A stretch of 64,000 bases of DNA from Streptomyces sp. MP131-18 (lineage in GTDB: Bacteria; Actinomycetota; Actinomycetes; Streptomycetales; Streptomycetaceae), in contig NZ_LZNS01000001.1 of the NCBI RefSeq assembly GCF_001984575.1, forward strand, positions 7,083,012 through 7,147,011, in the 5' to 3' direction. Of this stretch, positions 1 through 7,634 are shown piece after piece. Within the stretch, counting starts at the first letter, position 1. Each line of letters starts with the position of its first letter. The notes under the pieces were generated by a model that had not been told where the DNA came from, made no database searches, and saw only the letters and a program-made list of their open reading frames with translations. A program made the translations under genes and the position numbers.

Positions 1-930
1 CACGGCTCCTACGCGCCGCACCGCATGGAGGTGGGGGCCCTGGTCACCGGCCTGCCCGCGGAGCCGCGCGCACTGCCCGTTCCCCTGCTGGCGGGGGAGG
101 GCGTGAGCGTCGAGGCCGCCCGCCGCGAGGTGCCCATGCCCTTCGCCCTGCGCAACGTCCGCGCCGACGAACTGCACTATGTGCTCCGCGGGCAGGCCCG
201 CCTGGAGACCGACCACGGTGTCCTCGACGTGCACGCGGGGGACTTCGTCCTGCTGCCCCGCGCGGTCACCTACCGGTTCGGGGCCGTTGCCGAGCCGCTG
301 GAGGAGATCGTCGTGGTCACCGAGGACCGGCTGAGCCTGCGGACGGACGACGACCCCGAGGTGCTGGACACCCGGCGCCACGTGGACACCCCCGCCCCCC
401 AGGGCCCGCCGCCCGCGGCCGAGAAGGAATACGAGGTCGTGATCCGCCACGGCGACGGCCTCACCTCGTTCTTCCATCCGGTGGACCCGCTGCCGTGTCT
501 GGCCGTCGAGGGCGCCCCCGCCGTGCGGCGGTTCCGCATCGAGGACGTGCACGCCCCCGACCCCGCCGCGCGGCCCGACCCCATGCCGGTCTGCCTGCTC
601 GGCGACGACGCGACCCGAACGATGATCTACTCCGTGGGCAGCCGCCGCACCCCACGGCCGCCGGTCCACCGCAACGCCGACTACGACGAGGTGATCGTCT
701 ACGCCGCCGGTCCGGGGGCGTACGGAGCGGTGGACGCGCCGGGCACGCTGCTGTGGACGCCGAAGGGCGTGCCCCACCAGGGGCCGGAGGAGGACGTGCC
801 GGGTGGATACCGCGCGTGGCTCCTGGAGACGCGCGCCTTCCTGTCCCCGACGCCCGCCGGCCGGGCCGTGGCACGGCTGATGGAGACCAGCGAATTCGGC
901 GTGCACCCGTCGGCCGCCGAAACCCGTTGA
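1..930 (+). CDS. Homogentisate 1,2-dioxygenase-like cupin protein (5' truncated by window edge)
   Basis: The frame is open from base 1 and the first in-frame ATG at 25 is probably internal, so about 309 C-terminal residues are visible. An N-terminal cupin barrel (roughly codons 40-100) is followed by a C-terminal barrel carrying the expected iron ligands of homogentisate dioxygenase: His (codon at 667-669) with Glu seven residues later (688-690) in HRNADYDE, and a second His (775-777) in GVPHQGPEE. Homogentisate dioxygenase opens the aromatic ring in tyrosine/phenylalanine catabolism. The visible part is shorter and more divergent than classical enzymes, so the substrate is inferred. No other catabolic gene is adjacent in the window. 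Confidence 0.7.
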   Translation, partial: HGSYAPHRMEVGALVTGLPAEPRALPVPLLAGEGVSVEAARREVPMPFALRNVRADELHYVLRGQARLETDHGVLDVHAGDFVLLPRAVTYRFGAVAEPLEEIVVVTEDRLSLRTDDDPEVLDTRRHVDTPAPQGPPPAAEKEYEVVIRHGDGLTSFFHPVDPLPCLAVEGAPAVRRFRIEDVHAPDPAARPDPMPVCLLGDDATRTMIYSVGSRRTPRPPVHRNADYDEVIVYAAGPGAYGAVDAPGTLLWTPKGVPHQGPEEDVPGGYRAWLLETRAFLSPTPAGRAVARLMETSEFGVHPSAAETR

Positions 931-1113
931 CCCGCTCGGCAACCGCGGCCCCGGTGACGACGAAAGCGCCCGGGCCCCGCCCCGGCCGACTCGCCGCCGC
1001 GATGCCGGGCAGTACGGCACTGGCCTGCGTCACCACGCCACGACTGTCGCCCTCGACCCGGCCGCGCTTGTTCGACCACGCGTCGGACACACCCACGGTC
1101 GTGCAGCGCGAGG

Positions 1114-2874
1114 TCAGTTGACACCGTCGTGAGGGTCGTAGGGCAGCGGAACGAGGCGGTAGTCCTGCGCGCGTTCGTTCAGCGGGCGGCCGACCTCGCT
1201 GCGCAGCCCCTCCATGTCCTGGCCGAGCTTTTCCCGATACACCGGCAGCATGTCCTGCGAGATCCACTGCCAGCGGGACTCGAAGTTCGCGATGTTGCCG
1301 GTGGGCAGCGGGGAGTCGAACGTGAGCGCGTCCGGGATGTCGACCTCGACCGGCCCCGCGCCCGGCAGGGCCGGTACCGGCATCCGGATCTGGTCAGGGA
1401 GATCGACCCGGACATCGTTCACCACCTCGCGGAACGGCCTGCCGTCCGGTACCGGCGACTCGGAGGTGACGCCGAGCATGTAGGTGACGGCGCGGCCGAG
1501 GTCCCGCTCCTGCATCGCGTCGTAATCGTCCTGGAGGATCATCTCCTGCTCACGCCGGAGCAGGGCCACGTTGCCCTGCTCGATGCGCTGCGGATCGCCG
1601 GAGGCGATGTCCTCCCAGGCGGTGAGCAACTGGGGGGAGAGCTCGCCCCCGGCGGCCAGGCGCCGCATCTCCTCGATCCCGCCGCGGTCGTAGGCCGCGT
1701 GCTGCCAGCCCATGTCCACGAAGATCTCCTTCTGCATGGCGACGAACGTGTCCTCGTAGTGGTCCAGCTCCGCCTCGCCGGCGGTGGCCAGCGCCATCGC
1801 CAGCCCCGGCGGCATCCCCGGCATGGCGGACGCGATCCACGCCAGGCGCTCGTCGCCGCTGAGCCCGCGCAGCACGTGCAGGTCCTGCATGCCCGCGTAG
1901 ACCAGGCCACCGGCCAGCTTCGCCATGCCCGCCCACTGCAACTCGGGGTTGCGCAGGAACAGGTCGGCGTAGTACTCGTACACCCGTGTGATGCGGTCGT
2001 CGTTGAAGGACAGCCCCCGGGTGGTGTCCCAGGCGGCGGGGTCGATACCCAGTTGCCGGCAGAGCTCCAGGAACGCCTGCTCGTTGGCCCACCGGTCCAT
2101 CTCCGTGGTGGAGAACAGCCCGAGCGGCCCCGCCGACACGTCGTGCCCGAGACGTCTCAGCTCGTCCGCCCGCTCCGCCATCAGCCGGCGGTACCTCTCG
2201 ATCTCCGCCTCGATGTCGTCCCAGGTGGTGGCCGCGTCGCCCGCCGCGAGCCGGAGGTGCTTCTCCCGGATTCGCCCGGCCAGGTCATCCGGGAGGGCGT
2301 AGCCGTCCGAGGTCAGCGACGCCTGCACCATCTCACCGTTGTGGCTGACGATCAGCGGGGGCGGCTGTTCGGTGAACCAGACACGCCCCCGGTACTCCGC
2401 CAGCGCGTCGTTGAACGCCCGTGCCCAGCCGTTCCACTCCTCGGCGGCGGCCCCGAGGTGGTTGCCGTACTTGGTATCCAGCCCGCCGGGGTTGTGGATC
2501 AGCCCGCGGACGTCGTCCTTGGTCGCGAGTGCCAGGTTCATGGCGTGGACGAGGTGGCCGACCACGGCGTCGACATCGGCGCCGCCGTCCTGCAGGCCGC
2601 CTCGTGTCTCGTCTATGCGCGCCTCGCCGTCCACCAGCGCGGTACCGTCCAGCCCCCCGCCCCGCGCGGAGATCTCCGTGGCGCGCACGGCGAGGTCCTG
2701 CGCCCCCAGCGCCTCGGCCGCCGCCCGCCCGTAGGCGGCCGCGGCATCGGCGATCGCGTCGGCGTCGACCTCGGTGTCGAACTCGGTCTGCCGGGTCCAC
2801 GGCCTCTTGCCGCCGGGTGCCGCCGCCTCGACATCGTCTCTCGTGAAGTGGAGGTTCGGGGGTTCCGGGGGCAT
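1114..2874 (-). CDS. Large alpha-helical hypothetical protein, 586 aa
   Basis: The start ATG at 2874 was chosen because AGGGAGTGG lies just upstream; the frame stays open further 5' but that extension is Arg/Pro-rich and looks non-coding. The protein is acidic, Ala/Glu-rich and mostly helical. Residues of roughly 20-170 resemble the helical hairpins of secreted WXG-like or DUF6571-type actinobacterial proteins, but no signature, signal peptide or membrane segment is evident. I do not recognise the family. It is convergent with the cupin gene and stands alone, followed on its 5' side by more than 500 bp of unassigned DNA, so neighbours give no hint of function. Confidence 0.6.
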   Translation of the reverse strand: MPPEPPNLHFTRDDVEAAAPGGKRPWTRQTEFDTEVDADAIADAAAAYGRAAAEALGAQDLAVRATEISARGGGLDGTALVDGEARIDETRGGLQDGGADVDAVVGHLVHAMNLALATKDDVRGLIHNPGGLDTKYGNHLGAAAEEWNGWARAFNDALAEYRGRVWFTEQPPPLIVSHNGEMVQASLTSDGYALPDDLAGRIREKHLRLAAGDAATTWDDIEAEIERYRRLMAERADELRRLGHDVSAGPLGLFSTTEMDRWANEQAFLELCRQLGIDPAAWDTTRGLSFNDDRITRVYEYYADLFLRNPELQWAGMAKLAGGLVYAGMQDLHVLRGLSGDERLAWIASAMPGMPPGLAMALATAGEAELDHYEDTFVAMQKEIFVDMGWQHAAYDRGGIEEMRRLAAGGELSPQLLTAWEDIASGDPQRIEQGNVALLRREQEMILQDDYDAMQERDLGRAVTYMLGVTSESPVPDGRPFREVVNDVRVDLPDQIRMPVPALPGAGPVEVDIPDALTFDSPLPTGNIANFESRWQWISQDMLPVYREKLGQDMEGLRSEVGRPLNERAQDYRLVPLPYDPHDGVN

Positions 2875-3398
2875 GAGCGATCCACTCCCTACCAGCCGTG
2901 CGACGCGGTCGCGTGGACCGCCGGGTGGCGAGACCTTGGCAGACCGGCACCGGGAGGGGTCCCGGACCGGCGGCCCGGGAGCGCACGTACGCGTCGGTGT
3001 GATGCTCGATGGCCGTTTGGCGCTCGGTCCTCGTCGCCGGCTGGCCCCCGGTCGCCCTCCTGCTCCCTGTCGAACTGCTGGTTCCTCACCGGGCGGGTGG
3101 CCAGTCCGCCGGAGACGACGTTCCCGAGGGAGACCATCTTCGGGCGCGGGGCGTCGAGGAGTGCCAAGAAGTCGACCCGCGGAAGGTTCACCGGCCTCCG
3201 GCGGGACCTTCTCTGCCGACATCGGTGTCTGAACCTGCCGTGCCTCGTCCTCCGTGCGGTGGTGGGCCGGATTTCGGCAGTGCGGGTCCGGTAGCTGCTG
3301 CGAGCGAAGGACCGGCTGGCCCGCCTGCGTCGCCTGCTGGTCAGCAGCGGAGGGCGATGGGTGGCCGTCGCGGACGGCAGCGACGGCCCTCGCCCCTG
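2875..3398. other. Intergenic stretch without a recognisable gene
   Basis: Open frames exist on both strands, but their translations are Arg/Pro/Gly-rich and do not resemble proteins. A short stretch at 3295-3399 (+) reads as a plausible charged helical C-terminus (LLRAKDRLARLRRLLVS...), but has no start codon or partner sequence. It may belong to the decayed element that follows. Confidence 0.4.
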
Positions 3399-3629
3399 AA
3401 CGGTGATCTTCTGGAACGGGCCCGGATGGAAGACGCCCGTCATCGGCAGGAGCATCAGCGGCCGATCTCCGCGGAGACGCTGAGGAAGCGGCTTGACGTC
3501 GGGGCGAAAAAGTCCCGGGCGTCGGTCGATACCGTACGCCGGGAGGCGGCTGACGCCGAGAAGGGGAGCCCCGGGCAGGAGTCCGGCCAGCGGCGGGCCG
3601 ATGACTCGGTGTCGGCCGGGAGAGGATAG
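3399..3629 (+). pseudogene. Remnant of a DUF2637/SpdB-like mobile-element protein C-terminus
   Basis: The translated segment contains HQRPISAETLRKRLDVGAKK, which matches the winged-helix-like tail seen at the C-terminus of DUF2637-type proteins in Streptomyces integrative elements (typically ...GRPISAETLRKRLRVG...). The upstream transmembrane part expected in that family is absent, and there is no credible start or ribosome site. I therefore read it as the stranded 3' end of a lost integrative-element gene. The family match is from memory of the motif. Confidence 0.45.
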
Positions 3630-4090
3630 GCCGGGTCCGGTCGGGCGCTCCTTGGGTCGAACTGCCCGTTCGCCAGGGAGACTTGCGCGATGGCCTGCCC
3701 CCTGTTCAGGGAGCACTCACTACCGGTGGATGCACGCCCCGGGCAGACACCCGCGCGTTCACCACCCTCGACCGGCTACACCACCTCACGGGACGTGACC
3801 TTACCGACCGCGGGAGCTCGTGTACCTGCTCTGAACTGCGGCGATTCGTAGACTACATGTTCGTGACGATGGGACGGGGTGGCTGCAGCAACTCGTGCCG
3901 CAGCAGGCGGCATTCGCTCTGTCGATGGCCTCGTGCAGGCGCGGAAACCTGTTGTGATACGTTCGGCGGCGCCGTGCGCTGCTGTGAACTGAGGAGGTGA
4001 GACCGATCAACGCTGTGACAGGTCGGGACTCCCTCCATTGCATGGCCTAGGGAGTGCCCGCGGAAGGCATCCCGAAAGGCTTGAAACGCT
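3630..4090. other. Intergenic stretch upstream of the hydrolase
   Basis: No convincing gene. Short open frames (for example 3691-3858 and 3683-4000 on +) have atypical composition. The last 100 bp contain GAGGAGGTGAG near 3990 that is not followed by a usable long frame. Lower GC than the flanks suggests eroded DNA. Confidence 0.35.
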
Positions 4091-4822
4091 ATGCGCTTCG
4101 CCTCTGAGGCGTCGTTTGACGGCGTCTGCGAACAGCTCTTTACCCTCGGTGAGATTCCCGGCGTGCTGTGGACGCCGGCAGGTGCCGCCGGGACTCGTCC
4201 CCTGATCCTTATGGGACACGGCGGCGGCCAGCACAAGAAGGCCCCTGGCATCGTGGCCCGTGCGCGCAACTTCGTGGCCGAGTGTGGTTTCGCGGTGGCG
4301 GCGGTCGACGTGCCCGGCCATGGCGACCGGCCGAAGGATGAGGAGTACGACCGGATCGCGACCGAGAACCGGGCGCGCGTGGATGCTGGCGAGGAGCTGG
4401 CTCCGCTGGTCGCTGGGTTCCAGGCGCTCGTAGCTCGCCAGACCGTCCCGGAGTGGCGGGCGGTCCTGGACGCGGTCCAGGGACTCGACCACGTCGGCAC
4501 TGGTCCGGTGGGCTATTGGGGTGTGTCGTTGGGTTGCGGACTCGGCGTTCCGTTCGTTGCCGCCGAGCCTCGGGTCGGCGCGGCGGTGCTGGGCTTGGGC
4601 GGGGCGCTGGCATCGGCCGAGGCTGCCGCGCGGATCACCGTCCCGGTGGAGTTCCTGGTGCAGTGGGACGATGAGCGGGTGCCGCGGGCTCAGAGCTTGG
4701 CACTGTTCGAGGCCCTGGCCTCGGCCGAGAAGACGCTGCATGCCAACCCCGGCAAGCACGGGGAGATCCCGGCATTCGAGCTGGACAGCACGCTGCGGTT
4801 CTTCGCCAGGCACCTCGGCTGA
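4091..4822 (+). CDS. Alpha/beta hydrolase, dienelactone-hydrolase-like, 243 aa
   Basis: A soluble hydrolase with an intact catalytic triad: nucleophile elbow GVSLG (Ser146), acid in QWDDERVP (Asp193/194) and His223 in KHGEIP. The oxyanion region HGGG is at residues 43-46. A lid-like helical insertion occupies about residues 85-125. Length is typical of small bacterial esterases of the dienelactone hydrolase clan; the substrate cannot be deduced. The ATG at 4091 has only a weak upstream AAGG. The gene is followed at once by a strong hairpin and converges on a mobile-element wreck, so it is a single cargo gene. Classification is firm, physiological role unknown. Confidence 0.8.
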   Translation: MRFASEASFDGVCEQLFTLGEIPGVLWTPAGAAGTRPLILMGHGGGQHKKAPGIVARARNFVAECGFAVAAVDVPGHGDRPKDEEYDRIATENRARVDAGEELAPLVAGFQALVARQTVPEWRAVLDAVQGLDHVGTGPVGYWGVSLGCGLGVPFVAAEPRVGAAVLGLGGALASAEAAARITVPVEFLVQWDDERVPRAQSLALFEALASAEKTLHANPGKHGEIPAFELDSTLRFFARHLG

Positions 4823-4845
4823 TACCGCCGCCCGCAGTCCGTGAC

Positions 4846-4876
4846 GCGCTGAGCGGGATCGGATCCCGCTCAGCGC
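4846..4876. terminator. Perfect inverted repeat, bidirectional terminator
   Basis: GCGCTGAGCGGGATC at 4846-4860 is followed after one base by its exact reverse complement at 4862-4876. It sits 24 nt after the hydrolase stop and overlaps the end of the convergent DUF6262-like remnant, so it can end transcription from both sides. Confidence 0.75.
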
Positions 4877-5570
4877 ATCGGGGGCTGGTGGGATGGCCCG
4901 TCCACCGGGACGGTGGACGGGCCATGAGATGCCGGAGGGATGTAATCAGGCCGGTGGTTCCGGCCGGTGAGGCGGGCTTCGAGGTCGGCGACGCGCCGGT
5001 CCGGAAGCGGAGGTTGGATCGGGCGGCTTTGAGCCGCTCGTCGAGGGTGCGGATGTCGGCGGTCAGTTGGCGGACCCTTTGCTTGAGGGTGGTGTTCTCC
5101 GTGGTGATCCGCTGGACGGCCTCTTCGGTCCACTCGGCTCCCAAGCCCCGGATCTGGCCGAGGAGTTCACCGATTCGGGTGCGCCGGGCGAGGATCTCGG
5201 CCTGGGCGGCCTTGAGCGCGCCCTCGGCGTTCAGCGCGCGCTCGCGCCAGGTTGCCTCGCGCTCGTCGACCTGCCCGACGAGCATCCGAGTCCGGCGATC
5301 ACCTGCCTCGGCCATCGCGGAGGCGATGGCGGCCCGGGCCTCGGGGTTGGCATAGAGGAAGGTGCGTGTCCCGGCATCGCGCTGCCGACGCCAGAGCATC
5401 TCGTGGGCCGAGCACAGGTCGCCGTGGCCCATCGTGGTCCGTTCGCAGTCCGTGACCAGACAGTTCGTACGGTAGACGGGGTGATCGGGCGGGATCGTGA
5501 TGACGTCCGGACGGAACAGCGGGTCGGAGGATGGCGCGTTGATCAGCGCGGGTCTCGGTGCGTTCGGCGT
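4870..5570 (-). pseudogene. Frameshifted fusion wreck: integrase N-terminus plus DUF6262-like coiled-coil protein
   Basis: Reading leftward, the frame from about 5525 begins like the N-terminus of an actinobacterial tyrosine recombinase (DPLFRPDVITIPPDHPV, then Cys-rich CLVTDC...LCSAHEMLW). It runs without a break into a DUF6262-like sequence (TRTFLYANPEARAAI, then DEREATWRERALNAEGALKA and a leucine-rich coiled coil). At about 5003 the meaningful frame shifts: ADLEARLTGRNHRPDY continues in another frame to the stop at 4870. In intact elements these belong to separate genes of a recombinase-recombinase-DUF6262 trio, so this is an internal deletion plus a frameshift. It is not expected to make a functional protein. 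Confidence 0.6.
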
Positions 5571-5990
5571 GCTCGGACCAGATGGGGCGGTGACAGGGGT
5601 GGTAGGTGGCCTGCGGGCAGCGGGCGGAGTCACACATCCCGACCAGTGGACGGTCTGCGGTCGGGGTGCCGGCCAGCTTGAGGCAGAGCGTCCGGGACGG
5701 GTCGGTGAACCAGCAGTAGTTCGCCGGGCCGAGGTGGAGGACCTTGGCGCGTTTGGTCAGGAGGTTGAGCCCGTCGCGGTCACTGCGCTGGGTCTTTGGC
5801 GCCTTCGCAGCGGTCGCGTCGAGTTTGGCGTCGATGTGCGCGAAGAACTCGGTGAGGCTGCGGGCGCCGGGACCAGCTGGGAGGATGCCCTGCTGGTAGT
5901 TTTGGGACTCGGCGAACACGAGGTCGAGATTCCGGTCGCTCTCGTGCTTGTTGACCGATTCCGGCGAAGGCACGCTCGCAGGTGGCTGTG
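5568..5990 (-). pseudogene. Tyrosine recombinase C-terminal remnant
   Basis: The minus-strand translation from about 5973 contains FAESQNYQQGILPAGPGARS, LHLGPANYCWFTDPSR, CLKLAGTPTADRPLVGMC and CDSARCPQATYHPCHRP. This is the characteristic Cys/His-rich C-terminal tail of one recombinase in the actinobacterial recombinase-DUF6262 trio. The catalytic domain is absent and the family resemblance stops near 5568, where the reading frame of the neighbouring wreck takes over. The upstream side is cut by the MerR-methyltransferase promoter region. Family assignment is from remembered motifs. Confidence 0.55.
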
Positions 5991-6113
5991 TCAGTTTCCG
6001 AGGGAGTCATTTCGGAGCGACTTCGGGAGTCATTCTGGGGCGGGCATCGTGATCAATGTCAGTGACCTCGGACCGCCGCTTCGCGTTCAGCTCTTGCTGC
6101 CGTGAGTGAGCTC

Positions 6114-6144
6114 TTGACCCTCACGTGGCGTCAGGCTGCATAGT
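6114..6144 (+). promoter_or_regulatory. MerR/TipA-type promoter with 19-bp spacer and operator
   Basis: TTGACC at 6114-6119 and CATAGT at 6139-6144 are separated by 19 bp, the overlong spacer typical of MerR-activated promoters. Inside the spacer lies the near-palindrome CCTCACG (6119-6125) / CGTCAGG (6129-6135), close to the TipA-class operator. The predicted start point (about 6151) coincides with the GTG at 6152, so the transcript would be leaderless and autoregulated. Confidence 0.75.
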
Positions 6145-6151
6145 CGGTGCC

Positions 6152-7267
6152 GTGGAGGATCACTGGACCGTGGGACGCGTAGCCGAGCTGGCCGGCGTGA
6201 GCGTCCGCACGCTGCATCACTATGACGAGGTCAGGCTCGTTCGGCCGTCGGCGCGGACCGCGGCCGGGTACCGGGCCTATTCGGCGGGCGACGTGGAGCG
6301 GCTGCGGGAGGTGCTGGCCTATCGGCGGTTGGGTTTCGGGCTGCGGGAAATTGCGGATCTGGTCGGCGACCCGTCCACCGACGCGGTCGCGCACCTGCGC
6401 CGACTGCGCGGCCTGATGCTGGAGCGGCGTGATCGCGTTGACGCCATGGTGGCGGCCATCGACAGGGAACTTGAGGCACGGGCGAAGGGACTGAAGGTGA
6501 CACCGGGGGAGCAACTGGAGATGCTCGGTGCGCGGCTGTACGACGCGATCGGCGGCGCTTACACCGCGACACGGCGTACCGAGCCGCGGATCGCCGCGCG
6601 GATCTTGGACGCGCTCGGGGACGCGCAGACGGTGCTGAACGTCGGGGCCGGCACCGGCTCCTACGAGCCTGCTGATCGCGCCGTGACCGCGGTGGAGCCG
6701 TCGGCGGTCATGCGGTCGCAGCGGCCTGCCGGCTCGGCACCGTGCGTGGCCGCCGCCGCGGAGAGCCTGCCGTTCGAGGACCAGTCCTTCGACGTCGCGA
6801 TGGCCGTCTCCACCGTTCACCACTGGGGGGACCCGATAGCGGGGCTGCGCGAGATGCGGCGTGTGGCCCGACGTGTGGTGGTGCTCACGTTCGACACCGA
6901 CGAACCTGGATGGCAGGACCGGTTCTGGCTTACCCGCGACTACCTGCCCGAGTTCGCCGCCGTCCTCGCAGAGTTTCCCTCGCTTGCGGGGATGGCCGAC
7001 TCGATCGGCGCCCGCGCTGAGCCGGTGCCCATCCCGTGGGACTGCACCGACGGCCTGTTCGAGGCGTACTGGCGCCGGCCGGGTGCGTATCTGGAGGATC
7101 ACGTGCGCCGTGCGATGTCGGTGTGGACGAGGGTCGGGTCGGAGGCCGAGCAGCGGGCGGTGCGAAGCCTCAGCGACGACCTCGACTCCGGCCGGTGGGC
7201 CAGGCGCAACAGTGACCTCGTCGACCTCGACGCGGCAGATCTCGGCCTCCGCCTGCTCAAAACGTGA
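6152..7267 (+). CDS. MerR-type HTH fused to a class I SAM methyltransferase, 371 aa
   Basis: Residues 5-25 form the MerR helix-turn-helix (TVGRVAELAGVSVRTLHHYD), followed by the second wing and a dimerisation helix to about 115. Residues 127-260 are a class I methyltransferase: motif I VLNVGAGTGSY (161-171) and a motif IV-like LPFEDQSFDVAMAVSTVHHW (206-225). The C-terminal 110 residues are helical and probably form the substrate lid. The two halves are in one uninterrupted frame. MerR proteins usually carry a small effector domain; here the sensor position is taken by an enzyme domain, so SAM or the methyl acceptor could be the effector (inference). The GTG at 6152 is chosen because the promoter predicts a leaderless transcript; there is no Shine-Dalgarno. 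Confidence 0.8.
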   Translation: MEDHWTVGRVAELAGVSVRTLHHYDEVRLVRPSARTAAGYRAYSAGDVERLREVLAYRRLGFGLREIADLVGDPSTDAVAHLRRLRGLMLERRDRVDAMVAAIDRELEARAKGLKVTPGEQLEMLGARLYDAIGGAYTATRRTEPRIAARILDALGDAQTVLNVGAGTGSYEPADRAVTAVEPSAVMRSQRPAGSAPCVAAAAESLPFEDQSFDVAMAVSTVHHWGDPIAGLREMRRVARRVVVLTFDTDEPGWQDRFWLTRDYLPEFAAVLAEFPSLAGMADSIGARAEPVPIPWDCTDGLFEAYWRRPGAYLEDHVRRAMSVWTRVGSEAEQRAVRSLSDDLDSGRWARRNSDLVDLDAADLGLRLLKT

Positions 7268-7460
7268 CCCGCGCCGCAGGTTCAGCGTCATGGCAGCTCC
7301 TGGACGAGCCGCTGGTTCGGGCGATGCGCTTGAGCTCTCCGCAACGGCCGCAGAGGCGTCGTGGCCGACGGCGTCGGTTGTAGCAGAGGTGACAGAGTGC
7401 GTCGTCGTCAACGAGGGCGGCTGCTGCTGTCTTTCCGCAGCCCACGCAGTGTGCGTCGGA
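7257..7460 (-). pseudogene. Zinc-ribbon fragment of a mobile-element recombinase
   Basis: The minus strand encodes two treble-clef-like Cys pairs: HCVGCGKTAAAALVDDDALC, CHLCYN, then RLCGRCGELKRIAR, ending at a stop that overlaps the last codons of the MerR-methyltransferase gene. Such Cys-x2-Cys repeats form the N-terminal region of certain actinobacterial tyrosine recombinases. No intact start or downstream recombinase domain exists here. Together with the recombinase tail at 5568-5990, on the same strand beyond the MerR gene, it suggests the MerR gene landed among recombinase genes. Low-level family assignment. Confidence 0.4.
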
Positions 7461-7538
7461 CGTTACACGGTATGGGGCACGACGTCCTCGGCCTGTACGC
7501 CACTGGCCACACCGATGGACGAGTGGGACTGCGGGTGC

Positions 7539-7576
7539 GAGTAGTTGCGGTGCAGAAAGTGCCGCCGAAATTGATC
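7539..7576 (-). repeat. Left copy of a 38-bp imperfect inverted repeat
   Basis: Read on the minus strand, it matches 9691-9728 on the plus strand at 31 of 38 positions, with identical ends (GATCAAT... and ACCGCAACTACTC). The two copies bracket the XRE-AAA gene and the small membrane protein gene. Confidence 0.6.
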
Positions 7577-7634
7577 AGGCGTGGCCGGTACATACGCGAA
7601 AGACCGTGTCATCAGTCGCAAAGGGATGGCACCC

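Noticed and set aside
461..1267. Minus-strand open frame overlapping the cupin gene and the 931-1113 gap
   Set aside because: Part of it (about 930-1090) reads almost like a protein, but it is Arg/Pro-rich over most of its length and has no family resemblance; left unannotated.
3683..4000. Plus-strand frames in the gap before the hydrolase
   Set aside because: Cys/Arg-rich, no start context, no recognised motif.
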